The translations under genes were made by a program, and so were the position numbers. The notes below the pieces were generated by a model. It searched no databases. It worked only from the letters and a program-made list of their open reading frames with translations, and was not told the DNA's origin. DNA of 64,000 nucleotides from Blastomyces gilchristii SLH14081. Lineage: Eukaryota > Ascomycota > Eurotiomycetes > Onygenales > Ajellomycetaceae. The stretch lies in NCBI RefSeq assembly GCF_000003855.2, contig NW_003101670.1, positions 1,347,705 to 1,411,704 on the forward strand. The letters run 5' to 3'. Positions 36,501 to 50,864 of the stretch are shown one piece after another. Positions within the stretch are counted from its first letter, which is position 1, and every line of letters starts with the position of its first letter.

Positions 36501-37831
36501 ATTACGGGGTGGTTGGAGGATGAAGCGCTCAAGGGTAAGGCTGATAAAAGATGTGGTAAAATCTTTGTTCGTGTCAGATATGGTAGAGACGCTATGCAGG
36601 AACTGGGTGGTTGAATTGGTAAGAATTGCATCGGCTAGCGGGGTTATAATGGTCAGTTTTACTCAGTGAATAGCTCGTTGAAAGAGTAGGGTAGCTTCAA
36701 CTAACCTTTTGTGCGTAAATCTGCCTTGCTGACATTCTTGAAGGCGAGTGTCAACGCGACTTTGACAATAGGGTCTAATTTAAAGTGCTCGAGGAATGTT
36801 GAAAGGTCAAAGTCACGAAAGATATCACCATCAGAGGCATCAATAGTCTCAGCAATTTTCTGGCCTTGATCTGGATCCTGTGACACCTTCTGAACCTCCT
36901 GCACTAGCAAAGGATAGTTCCCGGCATTTTCCACCACCTTGTTGATCCCCGGAAAGATCTGAGGGGCGTTGCCAGAGAGCAGGCGACGAAAATACTTTGC
37001 AAAAACTTCCATGCCGTTTGAATTAACGAGCTTGAATCGAATTGTTAGCCATGTTATGCGGGTTGATAACAGCTCATGATCTGGCAAAATGCATACCTTG
37101 TGGATCTGTGCAGCTTTAGTTTCCCACTTTTCTTTCCCTTCCTTCTCGTTGATGGAGTCCAATAGGAGGAACACTTGAGCTACAGAGATTTTCGACAGGG
37201 ACGACTGGCCAGCGTTTGCAGTTGAATTAACGGCAGCTCCGGGCTTATCAGAAGGGAAACCTGTTGGCGAGTTGATTGTAGTCCCCGTCAACAGCGGAGA
37301 GAACGCAGCACTCCTGGATATTCCCGCGCCCACACCACCTCCTCCACCACCACCTCCACCGCCCCCGCTACCTCCTCCTGAAGACGTCGAGGTAGCCAGA
37401 TGCGAGACTGAAGAAGGGGTAAGAGATCTGATTTTCGGTGATGAAATTGTCTGACTTTGATGCTGCTGCTGTTGGTGCGAGCCAGCTTGTTGGAGAGAAG
37501 AGAAGGAGGTGTGAGAAGGTGCCGGGGAAGACGTGTTGCGGTTGATCGAAAGGCGATTAGAGGATGTCAGGACGGCGGAAAAGGTGGACGTAAGGGGAGA
37601 TGTTGCAGAAGCGCCAGGAGCGGGACTATGCTGTTGGACAGAACGTCGGGGAGGTGATACGCTGGAGTTTGAGTTGGAGAGATTGGTGGATAGCGGCGCG
37701 AGGCCACGGCGGATGCTAGATTGGGACGCACTGGAACCCCAGACAGATTGCTGGGATCTCGCCGTCCTGGAAGCTGATGGCTTGTCGGTGCCAGAAGCAA
37801 TCAAAGATTGAGCGGGGGAAGGGAAACTCAT
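30529..37831 (-). CDS. NOT1: CCR4-NOT complex scaffold subunit Not1
   Basis: Five exons: 37097-37831, 36706-37030, 31620-36634, 30663-31562, 30529-30594; 2346 residues, normal for fungal Not1. Not1 is the scaffold of the CCR4-NOT deadenylase, carrying Caf1/Ccr4, Caf40 and the Not2/Not3-5 module in mRNA decay. A Ser/Gln-rich N-terminus with a Gly run (about 150-170) precedes the HEAT-like N-terminal domain (KYFRRLL, ERFILQPPRNFDDDIKQRL spanning the exon 2/3 join). The MIF4G-type region (IKHRNIYFKDLLIEAF) and the C-terminal homology domain (HHDFPEFVAENHYRFCNVIP) follow. MSFPSPAQSL is chosen as start because upstream residues in frame look unlike the family. The last exon supplies the family-typical INNLFDALLQHI ending. 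It is divergent from the F-BAR gene. Confidence 0.95.
37325..37380. repeat. NOT1: Glycine-codon repeat in NOT1 (CCACCT-type on plus strand)
   Basis: Plus-strand CCACC/TCC triplets encode about 11 consecutive Gly in the Not1 N-terminal disordered region. Confidence 0.85.
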
Positions 37832-38837
37832 GAAGTTGGGAATGCGGTCATTTGGATGTGTGGCTGCGAAAATTGTGGGAACGTGTGCAAGGCTCGTCGA
37901 GGAGCAGACGAACGGGAGAAAAGATATACGAGTAACAGCGCCCAAATGGAGGCTTCCCTACAGGGACATAAATATGAATTAGAAGAAGGGAATGGATGTA
38001 TTGAAGAGAGGATGAGATAGAAAGGTGGAGGTTGAGCAAGAGAGGGAGCGAGGAGGTGAGGTTGTCAGGTGAAGCCGAACCAGCACGAGAGAGGCTCTAG
38101 GGCTTGGCATTCTCTTCGTGGTTTAGCTCCACAAACATCACTTTATCACTTTGGCTGGGCAAACTCCGCATACAAAAAAAACATCTACGGTGAGCCACGA
38201 TAACTTGATTACATGGAATCTCCATCTACAGCTTCTAGAGTACATTAAAGAATATCCATCTTAACACTTATCCCAGCTTCTCGGTATTGTCAGTCTGAGT
38301 TATGGGGTCGAAGTAGCTCAGAGACATTTCAATCAATCACGTGATTGGATTTATGGATTTTAATCTATTGAGTTTGGCTGTTGGGAGATGAGGCTTGGCG
38401 TAAATATTCAATCAATGCCTTTCTCGATCAAACCGGACTTTATAAGCTTCGTTGCGGGAGAAGAAAAACCTGGGATCTGTGTAAGTTTGAATAATGAGCA
38501 CACCCTGTCAACATGGAGTTGGCGTTGAGTTGATGATGCTTGGCAGCGTTGCCCCGAGAAACCACCGCATCCAGGGATGGATGGGATGTAAACAACTCTT
38601 GTCATTGCGACGGCAGCAACAGCCAGGGTCGATCACCTTCTTCTCCTCTCCAACTGCACCTTTTTCCAAGATGTCATCTTTTTGTTTTTAAGGAGCGGTA
38701 GTCTCTCTCATTTCTTTGGCTTCTGCAGGAATAACTCTTTTTGTGCTGCCGCTGGTCCATGCTGGGCGGATCAGGCCCATCTTCTATTCCAAACAAAGCC
38801 TGCTGGTATTTGGCGGCTTTGTCCAGAACTGCTCACA
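37832..38837. other. Divergent intergenic region, NOT1 / F-BAR gene
   Basis: 1006 bp with both promoters; no other gene seen. A perfect palindrome with a CACGTG core lies at 38334-38347. Pyrimidine-rich leader sequence precedes the F-BAR start. Confidence 0.6.
38334..38347. promoter_or_regulatory. CAATCACGTGATTG palindrome, E-box core
   Basis: A perfect 14-bp palindrome containing TCACGTGA, the extended site preferred by Cbf1-type basic helix-loop-helix proteins. It lies about 500 bp from each start codon in the NOT1/F-BAR divergent region. Confidence 0.45.
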
Positions 38838-42135
<3,298 letters not shown>

Positions 42136-43424
42136 AATAAATAAATAAATAACTAATAATTTTTTAAAACGAACCGCTCACCACGATTTAAATGTCAACG
42201 ACGACGTACCCCTCACCGATTGATTTTGGTGCCCTCTTGCTAATTCGATCTACCAGCCCAAAACACCTACGCCCGCGCAGACGCTTACGCCCGGTTTCTT
42301 TGATAGATCTGGGCTGCGATGGTTGTTGTAGAGCGTCATTTTTCAATTCATAAAGAATATCCCTGTGATAATTCATAAACCAGTGATATTTATAAATCCA
42401 ATTTGCGTTTTTTTTTTCCTCTTGAAACTGTGCACACCTCCCTCATTTCTTTTGTTTTAGCAATGTGTTCCAGAATGGCCTCTTTGATCTTGTTGGTTGC
42501 TTTTCTTCTATTTACCCTTTATTTCGATTTCGATATGTTTTGTTTTGATTATATTTGATTCAAGCAGGCCAATGTGCTTTTGACTCTGACTTCGTTTCCC
42601 GTTACTCCCCTTGCTGACCATGCACCCTTTTTTCCCCTTCAGCGTTATTTATATATCTTGGACGAGTAGCTTAATTGAAATCCGAATGAAGCTTATGACA
42701 TTTAATTATCAAGCCGTTAATGTGAAGCTAGGGAATAATATATGATCCACGTACGTAGATTCTCACCAAATAAATGAAGTTGATTGCTGCTGCTCCATCG
42801 ACAAGGAGGCTTGCATCGGAAGTGGTAAGCAGTAATGAGAATCTAACAAATAGAGCGCATATAAATGAAGAAGCCAGCCAGATATGCATGAAAGGAGCAG
42901 GAAAAAAAAGAAAAAAAAAAAAAAAAAAGAAAAAGAAAAAGAAAAAAAAGAAAGAAAAAAAAAAAGAAAAGAAAAGAAAAGAAAGAAAAAAAGGAATAGG
43001 AGTGAACTACAGGCACTTGCGAAATAGTGATACTTATGACTCTTCAAAAATCAAGACACAGTGAGAATATGAAACGCAAATAGAAGGACGATCGAAAGAT
43101 AATTATAGACAACAATGAACATAAAGATGAAAATAGAACGGGATGTGCACAATGTGACGTGCGAAATGGAAGTACTAATTAGTGCAAACAAATATATACA
43201 TATATACTCGGGTATACAGGTCGAAAGAGCTGTGCTTGGCTAGCTGGGTATCTACGAATTATACAGTGGTATTTCCATAAGTAGGACGGAGGATGTTCGG
43301 GTTGAGGGATTGCGACGAAGCACTTCGGCGGTTAGTGTTGACGTATATGGACCGAATGGAATAGGTTTTTGGATTGTTGTCGGATGTTCTATATTTTCTT
43401 GATTGAGGCGTTGACTGATAGTAT
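42136..43424. other. Convergent intergenic region
   Basis: 1289 bp between the stops of the F-BAR gene (plus) and the UPF0132-type gene (minus). It holds an A/G-rich tract (42901-42991) and AT-rich 3' flanks. No supported gene; the Phe- or Lys-rich frames across the tract are artefacts of it. Confidence 0.6.
42901..42991. repeat. A-rich AAAAG-type simple repeat
   Basis: About 90 bp of A interrupted by single G bases, in the convergent intergenic region. Confidence 0.9.
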
Positions 43425-44271
43425 TTATTCGTCATCAACAAAAGAATTCGCGAGGCGGCCGAAGAAGGGGACTTCGAAGTGCTCGAGGGAGTCAACTAAA
43501 CATATCGCAAAAGGCGAAGTTATGATGAGCGACATTATCACCAAAAGTACGGAATTAGGGTGGGAATCCCATCATTCCTTCTTACCATCTCGATAGGCGC
43601 GCATGCTTAAGAAGCCGATTAAGGCAATATCGCAGACGAACAGGAGCCATGAAATGACGCTTGACCAGGCAAATATCATGTGAATTATCTGCGAGAGGGG
43701 AAAGGTTAGGCATGGCCTGTAGAAAACTGTAAACGTGGTATATATTATCCATGGATGCGTACAAATATCGTAGTGAACAGCATGCTGGACTGCCATGCGT
43801 GAAATCTAAACAAAGAAATAGATCCGTCCGTTAGTGATCAGAGTCAACATCCATGTATACAATCAGGGTAACCTTTCTGAAGCTAGCCTCTCGATGCTCT
43901 ACAACATACCGCACATAGTCGCTCTTATGTTCCACCAACAACAAAAACACCCCCCCAGCAGGAGGTAGTAGGAGGTATGCGAGCATAGCTTCGAAGTCCA
44001 TGCGAATGGGAAGACTCGTCTCGAAAGCACCCAGGCTTAATCGCCCTCCTTCCACGTCTCGTCCGAAACCTGTGTCGCCTCCAACTCCCTCGGGGTTGGC
44101 AAAGTAGCTCGGTGAGGGGAGTCCTCCTGCCGGGGGAAATGAGGGCGATGTACGCTGGTTCTGGGTCTGGTTCTGGGTAGGAGGGGATTTGGACCGAGTC
44201 GCATCACGGAGTGGAGGAGATAGAGCCCGCTCAATCTCCGGGGACTCGTCTTGGTAGGGAGCGAAATTCAT
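43425..44271 (-). CDS. UPF0132 (DUF4870-like) small membrane protein
   Basis: Four exons: 43910-44271, 43763-43805 (43 nt), 43586-43688, 43425-43495; 192 residues. A disordered Pro/Ser-rich N-terminus (1-90) leads to the membrane core: helix 1 within MLAYLLLPPAGGVFLLLVEH, then the hallmark HKSDYVRFHAWQSSMLFTTI, helix 2 MIFAWSSVISWLLFVCDIAL and a C-terminal RAYRDVDSLEHFEVPFFGRL. The hallmark KSDYVRFHAWQS appears only after joining exons 1 and 2. Family members occur across bacteria and eukaryotes; their function is not established. The location in an internal membrane is inferred from the helices. The gene lies tandem with DUO1, 361 bp downstream of it. Confidence 0.85.
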
Positions 44272-44632
44272 GGTGAAGCGGTATATGCGAAGCTACCCAT
44301 GTGACTTTTTTTATTATTTTTATTATTATAGAAATGTGGTGGGTTTGGGATACTGTCTCCTGTCGCTTTGCGTTTGTGGATTTGTTTCAAGCAATCTAGC
44401 TAGAAGAGTTAAATATTTAGGTGACTTCGTTGGTGTTGGTATGTTCGAATATTGGTATGCGCGCCGCACAAGGTTCTATGGGGCAAGCGTCTTGGCGCGC
44501 CTCTATTGAAGCTACGTTATAAAACATGCAAAACAACCAAAGGCCCCTCATTTGGCTATGTGGTGTGTTCTAGGGGTATCATTAAATTCTATTTCATTGA
44601 AAACAAGAAGGATAAAAAAGTGAGACTTTCTG
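44272..44632. other. Intergenic: promoter of UPF0132-type gene and DUO1 3' flank
   Basis: 361 bp between two minus-strand genes. AT-rich near the start codon; no gene seen. Confidence 0.6.
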
Positions 44633-45469
44633 TTACGATGGTCCTCGTACCCTGCCCCTCGCTCTGGAAACGTTGGAGCCTGATATAGATGCTGCTGGTC
44701 TTCGGAGGCTTGTCGCTCCACGTGTTGTCGTGCCCCTTGTTGTCGTTGTAGCCCTTGTCGTAGTTGTGCCTCTTGTCCCGCTGTATGAGCTCGCTGTAGA
44801 AGGAGTCCGACCCATCATTCGTGATCTCCCTCGTGTCGCCCCGCGTGATCCCCTGGCAGCAGCTGTTGCTGCCTTCTTCCGCTCCTCTTCCTCCGCTTTT
44901 TGGGCCAGCGCCTCTCTCCGCTGCTGGAGTTCTAGCTCCCTTCTCTCCGCCTCCTGCTGTCGTAGAATCGACTCGTTTTCAATATCTGCGATATCTTGTG
45001 ACGCACCTTGCCAGGAAGGGTTCAGGATGAGTCGTTGATTTTGTTCTGTCTGGGCTAAAATTCGTGTCCATGTGTTTAAAAGTGTAGATGCGGATGTGAC
45101 GGTGCGGGAAACGTTCTGTAAAGCAAAATCAATAGACATTTTAATAATAATGGATAATACGGAACCAATTGGTTGATTTCTTACCTCCATGTTGCCCTTC
45201 GCACGGTTCAAACTGTCAATGATATCTTCCACCGCCTTGTTGATGCTCCGGACACTCTCCAATTCACTCCGTAGAGACGCCTCCCGTGCCTGTTCACGAT
45301 CATATTGGGTTTCGCTATTTCGTCCATAGTTTGCATCAGGTGTGGTACGGGAAGTCTCAGGGGCAGATGGAAAACCGGGATTTTCGGAAGGGGATTGTAG
45401 CAGCGACTCAGTATCTCGGTTGGACAACTGCAGTCTCTCCATTTCCCCACGAGTACTAGATATCGACAT
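44633..45469 (-). CDS. DUO1: DASH complex subunit Duo1
   Basis: Two exons: 45185-45469 and 44633-45115; 255 residues. Duo1 is part of the DASH/Dam1 complex, which rings kinetochore microtubules in fungi. The conserved core starts at MERLQLSN, continues LRSELESVRSINKAVEDIID and, after the intron, ENVSRTVTSASTLLNTWTRI then LNPSWQGASQDIADIENE. A charged helix and a Thr/Arg/Gly-rich basic tail follow (GTTTTRATTTTRGTTTRG), likely microtubule-binding by inference. The 69-nt intron (45116-45184) has no stop in frame, so reading through it would insert 23 residues within the core; splicing restores NMENVSRTV. It shares a 462-bp divergent region with the gene at 45932. Confidence 0.93.
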   Translation of the reverse strand: MSISSTRGEMERLQLSNRDTESLLQSPSENPGFPSAPETSRTTPDANYGRNSETQYDREQAREASLRSELESVRSINKAVEDIIDSLNRAKGNMEVRNQPIGSVLSIIIKMSIDFALQNVSRTVTSASTLLNTWTRILAQTEQNQRLILNPSWQGASQDIADIENESILRQQEAERRELELQQRREALAQKAEEEERKKAATAAARGSRGATRGRSRMMGRTPSTASSYSGTRGTTTTRATTTTRGTTTRGATSLRRPAASISGSNVSRARGRVRGPS

Positions 45470-45931
45470 AGCGATAGAAGCAAGAGGAGTAAAAAGGAGG
45501 GTTTAGTGTGAATTAAACGAACGGTTCTTCGCGGAGTTGGCAATTCAATGACAGCTATCTGAATGGCTGGTAAAACCGTTTGTGTTGCGTCGGAGTTCGC
45601 GCGTCTACCGCGCTTAAATAGTTAACTTTAAGTGTTCAGCCACCCAATTTCGCGTTTACCGAAACCAGCGCAGACAACACAAACCAACCTCCTCATTACT
45701 TGCATTTAGCAGCCTGCACTCCACCCTACCACTGCCTGCCAGCAAACACATAAAACTGACGCGCATTACTGCTTTCAAGGTCGTCTGATACCGTTTACAA
45801 TTGCGATTACTTTGATCTTGTTCTTGAATTTCGAGTCTGGTCGTTGAACAATTCTAATATTGACCACCCGGAGCATTTGCTGTTCAACGCAAATATCGTC
45901 AAGCGAAGACGCAGGAGGGGAGAAAACTACA
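45470..45931. other. Divergent intergenic region, DUO1 / unnamed nuclear protein
   Basis: 462 bp with both promoters. GACGCG-type motifs occur at about 45600-45606 (reverse) and 45759-45764, resembling halves of MCB boxes. No other gene seen. Confidence 0.55.
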
Positions 45932-47342
45932 ATGGCGACAACTCCGCCCCCCCGTGCCATTAGGACTCCACCTGCTCCGCGCCATGGGGCGAGATTCGAC
46001 TCGTATCAACCGTACTCGACCCGATATTCTGCTCGTTTAGCAAATCGAAAGGCATCTAGAGGTTCTCCAGGGCTCTCCACACCCAATTCTCCGCGCTCAC
46101 CCAATGACACCGACCTTTTAATGGGCGCGAAACGATGCGCCAGCGAGGAGGATTCATTTTCCCCGCCTCAATCCACACAAGCTTTTCCTACAAGGAGAAG
46201 TGACAGAAAAACCAAGACCAGCCAGCCGCCTGTAGAAACTCATTCATTCTTTGAGAACACTAGAGGACAAGATGACCTTGCTTCTCACTCCTCATTAGGT
46301 GTCTCGTCAAACATGGATAGTGAACATACAACCCTCACTACCAACATGCTTCCAACCCCTGCAAAAACTCCACGGAAGAATGTTGTCCCTGATCCCAGTG
46401 CTGTTGCACGTACTCTATTCAAGGGAAATAGCCAATCTAAAGACATTGAAATGCCAATTTCGAAAAGGCAAAAGGGCAGAAAGTTCAAGGGATTTTCTCT
46501 AGAAAGCTTCAACTCAGAGCTGGAAAACGAAGGAAATGATGAAATCGCTATCTTTACCGACTCTAGGGATCGAATCCCTGAAGTCCACGAGACGTCGGAC
46601 AACCCCTTCATTAGCCGGTCTAATGATAGCTCACATGGGAACCATGAAATTCAGCGTAACGAGAAAGTCCAAGAAGCCCTTCATAGAGACGACGGGATGC
46701 TCTATGTTTTGTACGTATTCGCTCCAAAATGCCGCCCTCCACAATTGTAACGCTAACAATATCTACAGCCGCGGAAAGAAAATATTCCGAAAATTCAATT
46801 CCGACACAGAAGAAGATGACGAGACAGATCTGGGACTGTTGGCTTCTCAAGCTGATCCTCTAGAAGAGACGAGCATCCCACGTGTCCGACCGCTGACTCG
46901 CTCCTCCATCAAACCACGTCTATTGTTCCCTAATGCATCACATCGAGGAAAAGCCCGTGATTCGAGATTTAGTGGTACCGACAATACTATAGATGCCGAA
47001 GTAGCATGTGAAGGAGATGAGCCCAACCAAGGAGAATCAAATTCCGATCCTCCTTCCACCAGATGCGAAGATATCCCTGCAACACCACCCTCCAGATCGG
47101 CTATATCAACCCCCACGACTCCTCTTACTGGTGGCCGCTCCCTCCGTTCGCACAAAAAGGAAGCGCAGGATGGCTTAGAAAGTCCCTCCAAACCTCCCAA
47201 TAGGACCGCTGTTCGCATGAGCCCCTTCGACAGATGGACTCGGACGAAATCCCAAGCATCACCTACAACAATTAGAAAGAGAGTCGGCACTTCATCGAGT
47301 GACAGCGTCGAGCCCGTTTTGAAGAAAGCTCGCAGCAAGTGA
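45932..47342 (+). CDS. Conserved hypothetical nuclear protein (FRGKKIFRKF motif)
   Basis: Two exons: 45932-46710 and 46769-47342; 450 residues. The ATG at 45932 (ACAATGG) is preferred over an in-frame one 72 nt upstream because the protein then opens with MATTPPPRAIRTPP. Most is Ser/Thr/Pro-rich and disordered. Three blocks look conserved: LPTPAKTPRKNVVPDPSAVA then RTLF (about 155-180); KGRKFKGFSLESF with FTDSRDRIPEVHE and DNPF (about 200-240); and DDGMLYVFRGKKIFRKFNSD (about 253-272), completed across the intron by a TT/C codon. SP/TP sites (TPAKTP, TPPSR, MSPFDRW) suggest a kinase substrate, and basic KR runs suggest a nuclear place. I do not recognise the family; both points are inference. 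Confidence 0.75.
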
Positions 47343-48437
47343 AACAGAGACCTGCGCTCTTTTGGTCCATCGCTGATTAGCAGTGCCTATCTTGGTCCTT
47401 CGCTCCTCCTTTTGAAACTCATCAGACATTAATCAGTTTGCATCGTTCCACCTTCATTCATTATACACTTTTTTTATTGCACTTTATTTCCTTCTACCTC
47501 CTTCCGCGGACGTCTGTCGTTTTCGCAACATTTGCTTTTCCTTTCTCTCCTACTTATCCTTTAATCTTACTTTATGACGAGATCATGACCATGGCAATCC
47601 TATGTTTCCTTTATTATAAAATGGCGAATCGTTTCCTCTTTCAAACTTTCTTGAACTTTGTCAACTTTTTTTATTTGAGACTCCTACCCATCTTTCCCAC
47701 GTCTCTGCCACGAGTTAGGCCACACAAGTACGGGCCGTTACGTTTTGGCCTTGTGTTTCCTCTGTTTTGTTCTAGGCTCTAACCTCCACATTTGCTAGTT
47801 TCCTCCTTTTGAGTTCTTTTCGATTCTGGTACTTTTTGACAAGGGAGGGGAAAGTGTGCTATTTTTGTTGGGAAACATGTATTGTTTTTCCTTTTCTATA
47901 TTTCTTCGTCCCTTTTTGCTTCCTCGTTGTTTGATTGGTGTCAGTTTCTTCCTCACCTTACAGTACATCACTTCCACTCATCCGTCCATAGGTGGTTATT
48001 GTTTAGAAAGGATCGGGATCCTGTTTAGTTCCCCTCATCACATAGCTAACGGTAGCAAATTGAATTGAGAAAAACCCGCAATTTCATTCTTGTCCTGCTT
48101 TGATTCTGAGTTAATGGGCTTTGTTATTAAAAAATACATGGAGTTTAGTAGTACAATACAGATGAAAATACGCAATGCTGCATCCCTGATCAAACCGAAA
48201 ATCGATATAGTCATTAATAATTCATCAAAAAACCAATGATCGCGTTCATTTTCGCGTCCAAGGCGAAATTCCACCAAGCTTAGCCCTCGCGATCCAAACC
48301 GAAGAAAAATGTTCTAACTCACAAATGCTTAACACACCAGAAACAGCATTAATGTTAGAACTAAGGTGAAATAAGGGGGTAAACAAAAGAGGTCAGCGTT
48401 TTCTGCGTAGCATAAAATTACGGCAACGAAGCACGCT
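47343..48437. other. Convergent intergenic region
   Basis: 1095 bp between the stops of the unnamed nuclear gene (plus) and MCM10 (minus). Strongly T-rich on the plus strand between 47440 and 47960. No gene supported. Confidence 0.6.
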
Positions 48438-50864
48438 CTACACAATGTCCAAGTCATCATCATAATCCACATTATTTTCATTACCAGTACCTCCACCAGG
48501 ACCACCGAGACTATCCCTCCCCGCATCTCTGATGCCCTTCGCTGTGACGAATCTGGTCTTCTTATTAACAGCACCCTTCTTCATCGGACCTAGCTTGACA
48601 TGGCTAGCACTCTTCATTTTGCTACTTAGCCCTAGTGTCATCCGTGCCGACTGTGATGCAGATTCATCGTCTTTCTCATTATTATTGCCAGTGTCGGAGG
48701 TGAGGCCGTTGCTACTGCTGGGAACACCAACAACAGGACCGTCGCGCCCCGAAGTGTCATTCGCCCGTCGATGACGCAGGTACTGAGCCCCAACAGAATT
48801 AGATTCCCCAAGTAATTTGGCAATATTGCGCTCCCGCTCTTGCTCCGCGAGACGTTTCTGCAAACGGTCCAGTTTGCCATTACCACCACGTTGGAAATCA
48901 TGAGCAGCAGCGATAAAAGGGTCGTCTGCATCAATCAGACTGGCTGCTGAACGACCACCTGGGACAGGAGGCGCAACGTAGTAGGTAGATCCAGTAGAAC
49001 GGTCTGTCTGTGCGCCTTCAGGCTTAAGCCTAAAATCCTTATTGTCCCGCTTTCTGTTAAACATGCCGGTCCGGGAGCCTGGCCGGCCTCCTGGCCCAAA
49101 GATACCAGGACCGCTATTCACTTCCATCCGCTTCGCGGTTGTCTTGCGAAGTTGCAGGTCAACATGGAATTCGCAGAATTCGGTCTTTCGACCATCGACC
49201 CATGCTTCGCATACTTTGCCGTCTTTTCTGATTGCTTTACAGAAACCTAGGTCTTGGGCTTTGCCTATTTCGAGAATTGTGTCGTCTGATGAGTTTAACG
49301 TAAGGCTAAAGCGGTTAGTATCGAGTTTATTTGGTGGTGGTGGCATTATTGAAGGATTTAGGATGGCGATGACGGTGCCTGGGATGAGTTTGTAATATCT
49401 GGGAAACGCGGTGGAGAAAAGAAAGAGGTCGATAGACCATTTTAGGTCCGTTAGGGTAAGGACCATGTATTTAGAACTATTGTTTGATCCGTCGTCATCA
49501 GCATCTTTGCTACTGGAGGCGCCTTTCTTCGGATCTTGGTGTTCTTTCGGAGTTGACTTAGATGCTAGTATACCAAAGACGACGTAGTCGCCATCTATAT
49601 CTGGTGGGTCGAATTGAGGTCCTTTAATGGTTTTTAGCAAGTCCGGTATTCGCATAGGGCTCTTGTCGTCAAGGGTTCGGGTCAGGAAGGAGTGAGGCAA
49701 GATTCGATTTGAGAGGTGAAGCCCCGAGAAGGGTTCAAATTTGGACGGATCAGATTCTTTTGTTGGTTTGATATTTTGTGAGTCACCCTCAGTGCTGTAT
49801 GGTGCAGGGCGCGCTTCTCGTTGCCGCTGAAACCCCAGAGATTGGTGAGTACCACCCTCTGTTGGGGTGCATTGGGTAACTGGCCCTTTGCCGTGAATAC
49901 TCGAGATGCTTTTGCTTTTTCGTAGTCCAGAACCCGACAGATTGTAAGACTGGATGACATCGTCCCTGCTGAATTCCTCGACGCACTGTGATTTCCATGG
50001 AGAATCGAAACTTGACGCTTTGCCCGATTCTTCCTTCGCAGCAAGATGAAAACGCTCCATTTCGTCTTTGTCAACTGCAAAAGTGGTATTCCTTTTACGG
50101 TGTAGAAGTTGTGTTTTCTGCCTTCTGTTTTTATCCATTGATCTGCTCTCAGCAACCCTCTCACTGAAACTTTTGGGTCTTTGTATCCCTTCGTCAGCAG
50201 TGAGGCGTGCGCCCCGAGTAGTTGAGCTATGCGCCCGCCGCAGCAATAGCTCGTCCCGGTATCCTCCAATAGAGCTCGAGGGCCTCCCCGTTGAACTCGA
50301 ACTGGGAGGCCGTCTTAGCGATACCTCGTTTCCCTTCCTACCCTTGTCAATGCCGAGCACAATTCGTCGTGGAGAAATAGGATCCGCTGGAGCGACCAAT
50401 CTCTTCGAAGGTGACACCGGCACCTGTATATTATCTGGCTGCGACATGGTTGCTGCCTTCCGCTTGCGTTCCATAAGGAATCGGCTGGGTGGTCTGGAGG
50501 GATAAATAGGTGCATCACTGTTTGTCTCTTTGTCGAAATTGGGGGGCTTCGACTTGGATTTGCTCTGCTGTAACTTCTTAAGTTTTAGTCGTGCCTCAAT
50601 CGCCGCTAGTTTCAACTGTAGCGTTTCTTCGTCTTCATCATCGTCATCGCCTTCTTCTAGATCATTTTCGACCCCGTCCTCCAGTAGCTGACTAGCTTTC
50701 GTTCGTACATATGGGGACGTGGTGAAGCCCTTCGTAAAGGCACTGGCGGCTAGCCTACGTTCTTGCATCTCTTTGAATCTCTTGCGCCCATTGGGAGAGC
50801 TCATGAGCGCCTCGTAGGGAGATCTGGGAGGCCAACGTAGATCCGCCACTTTCAGGCTCGTCAT
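48438..50864 (-). CDS. MCM10: DNA replication factor Mcm10
   Basis: One coding exon, 808 residues, first ATG at 50864 (MTSLKVADLRWPPRSPYEAL). Mcm10 binds the replicative CMG helicase and polymerase alpha and is needed for origin firing. An acidic coiled N-terminus (EEGDDDDEDEETLQLKLAAI, about 70-100) and a long disordered part precede the OB-fold core (about 390-535: NRILPHSFLTRTLDDKSPMR, DGDYVVFGILASKS, YMVLTLTDLKWSIDLFLF). The zinc finger follows with Cys542, Cys552, Cys564 and His567 (FCKAIRKDGKVC, FCEFH), all ligands present. A GT-AG pair (GTAAGTTT...CTCAG, about 50878-50901) upstream of the ATG suggests an intron in the leader. Divergent from RNH202. Confidence 0.95.
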   Translation of the reverse strand: MTSLKVADLRWPPRSPYEALMSSPNGRKRFKEMQERRLAASAFTKGFTTSPYVRTKASQLLEDGVENDLEEGDDDDEDEETLQLKLAAIEARLKLKKLQQSKSKSKPPNFDKETNSDAPIYPSRPPSRFLMERKRKAATMSQPDNIQVPVSPSKRLVAPADPISPRRIVLGIDKGRKGNEVSLRRPPSSSSTGRPSSSIGGYRDELLLRRAHSSTTRGARLTADEGIQRPKSFSERVAESRSMDKNRRQKTQLLHRKRNTTFAVDKDEMERFHLAAKEESGKASSFDSPWKSQCVEEFSRDDVIQSYNLSGSGLRKSKSISSIHGKGPVTQCTPTEGGTHQSLGFQRQREARPAPYSTEGDSQNIKPTKESDPSKFEPFSGLHLSNRILPHSFLTRTLDDKSPMRIPDLLKTIKGPQFDPPDIDGDYVVFGILASKSTPKEHQDPKKGASSSKDADDDGSNNSSKYMVLTLTDLKWSIDLFLFSTAFPRYYKLIPGTVIAILNPSIMPPPPNKLDTNRFSLTLNSSDDTILEIGKAQDLGFCKAIRKDGKVCEAWVDGRKTEFCEFHVDLQLRKTTAKRMEVNSGPGIFGPGGRPGSRTGMFNRKRDNKDFRLKPEGAQTDRSTGSTYYVAPPVPGGRSAASLIDADDPFIAAAHDFQRGGNGKLDRLQKRLAEQERERNIAKLLGESNSVGAQYLRHRRANDTSGRDGPVVGVPSSSNGLTSDTGNNNEKDDESASQSARMTLGLSSKMKSASHVKLGPMKKGAVNKKTRFVTAKGIRDAGRDSLGGPGGGTGNENNVDYDDDLDIV

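Noticed and set aside
42763..43064. Phe-rich (minus) and Lys-rich (plus) frames
   Set aside because: Products of the A/G-rich simple repeat at 42901-42991 in a convergent 3' region.
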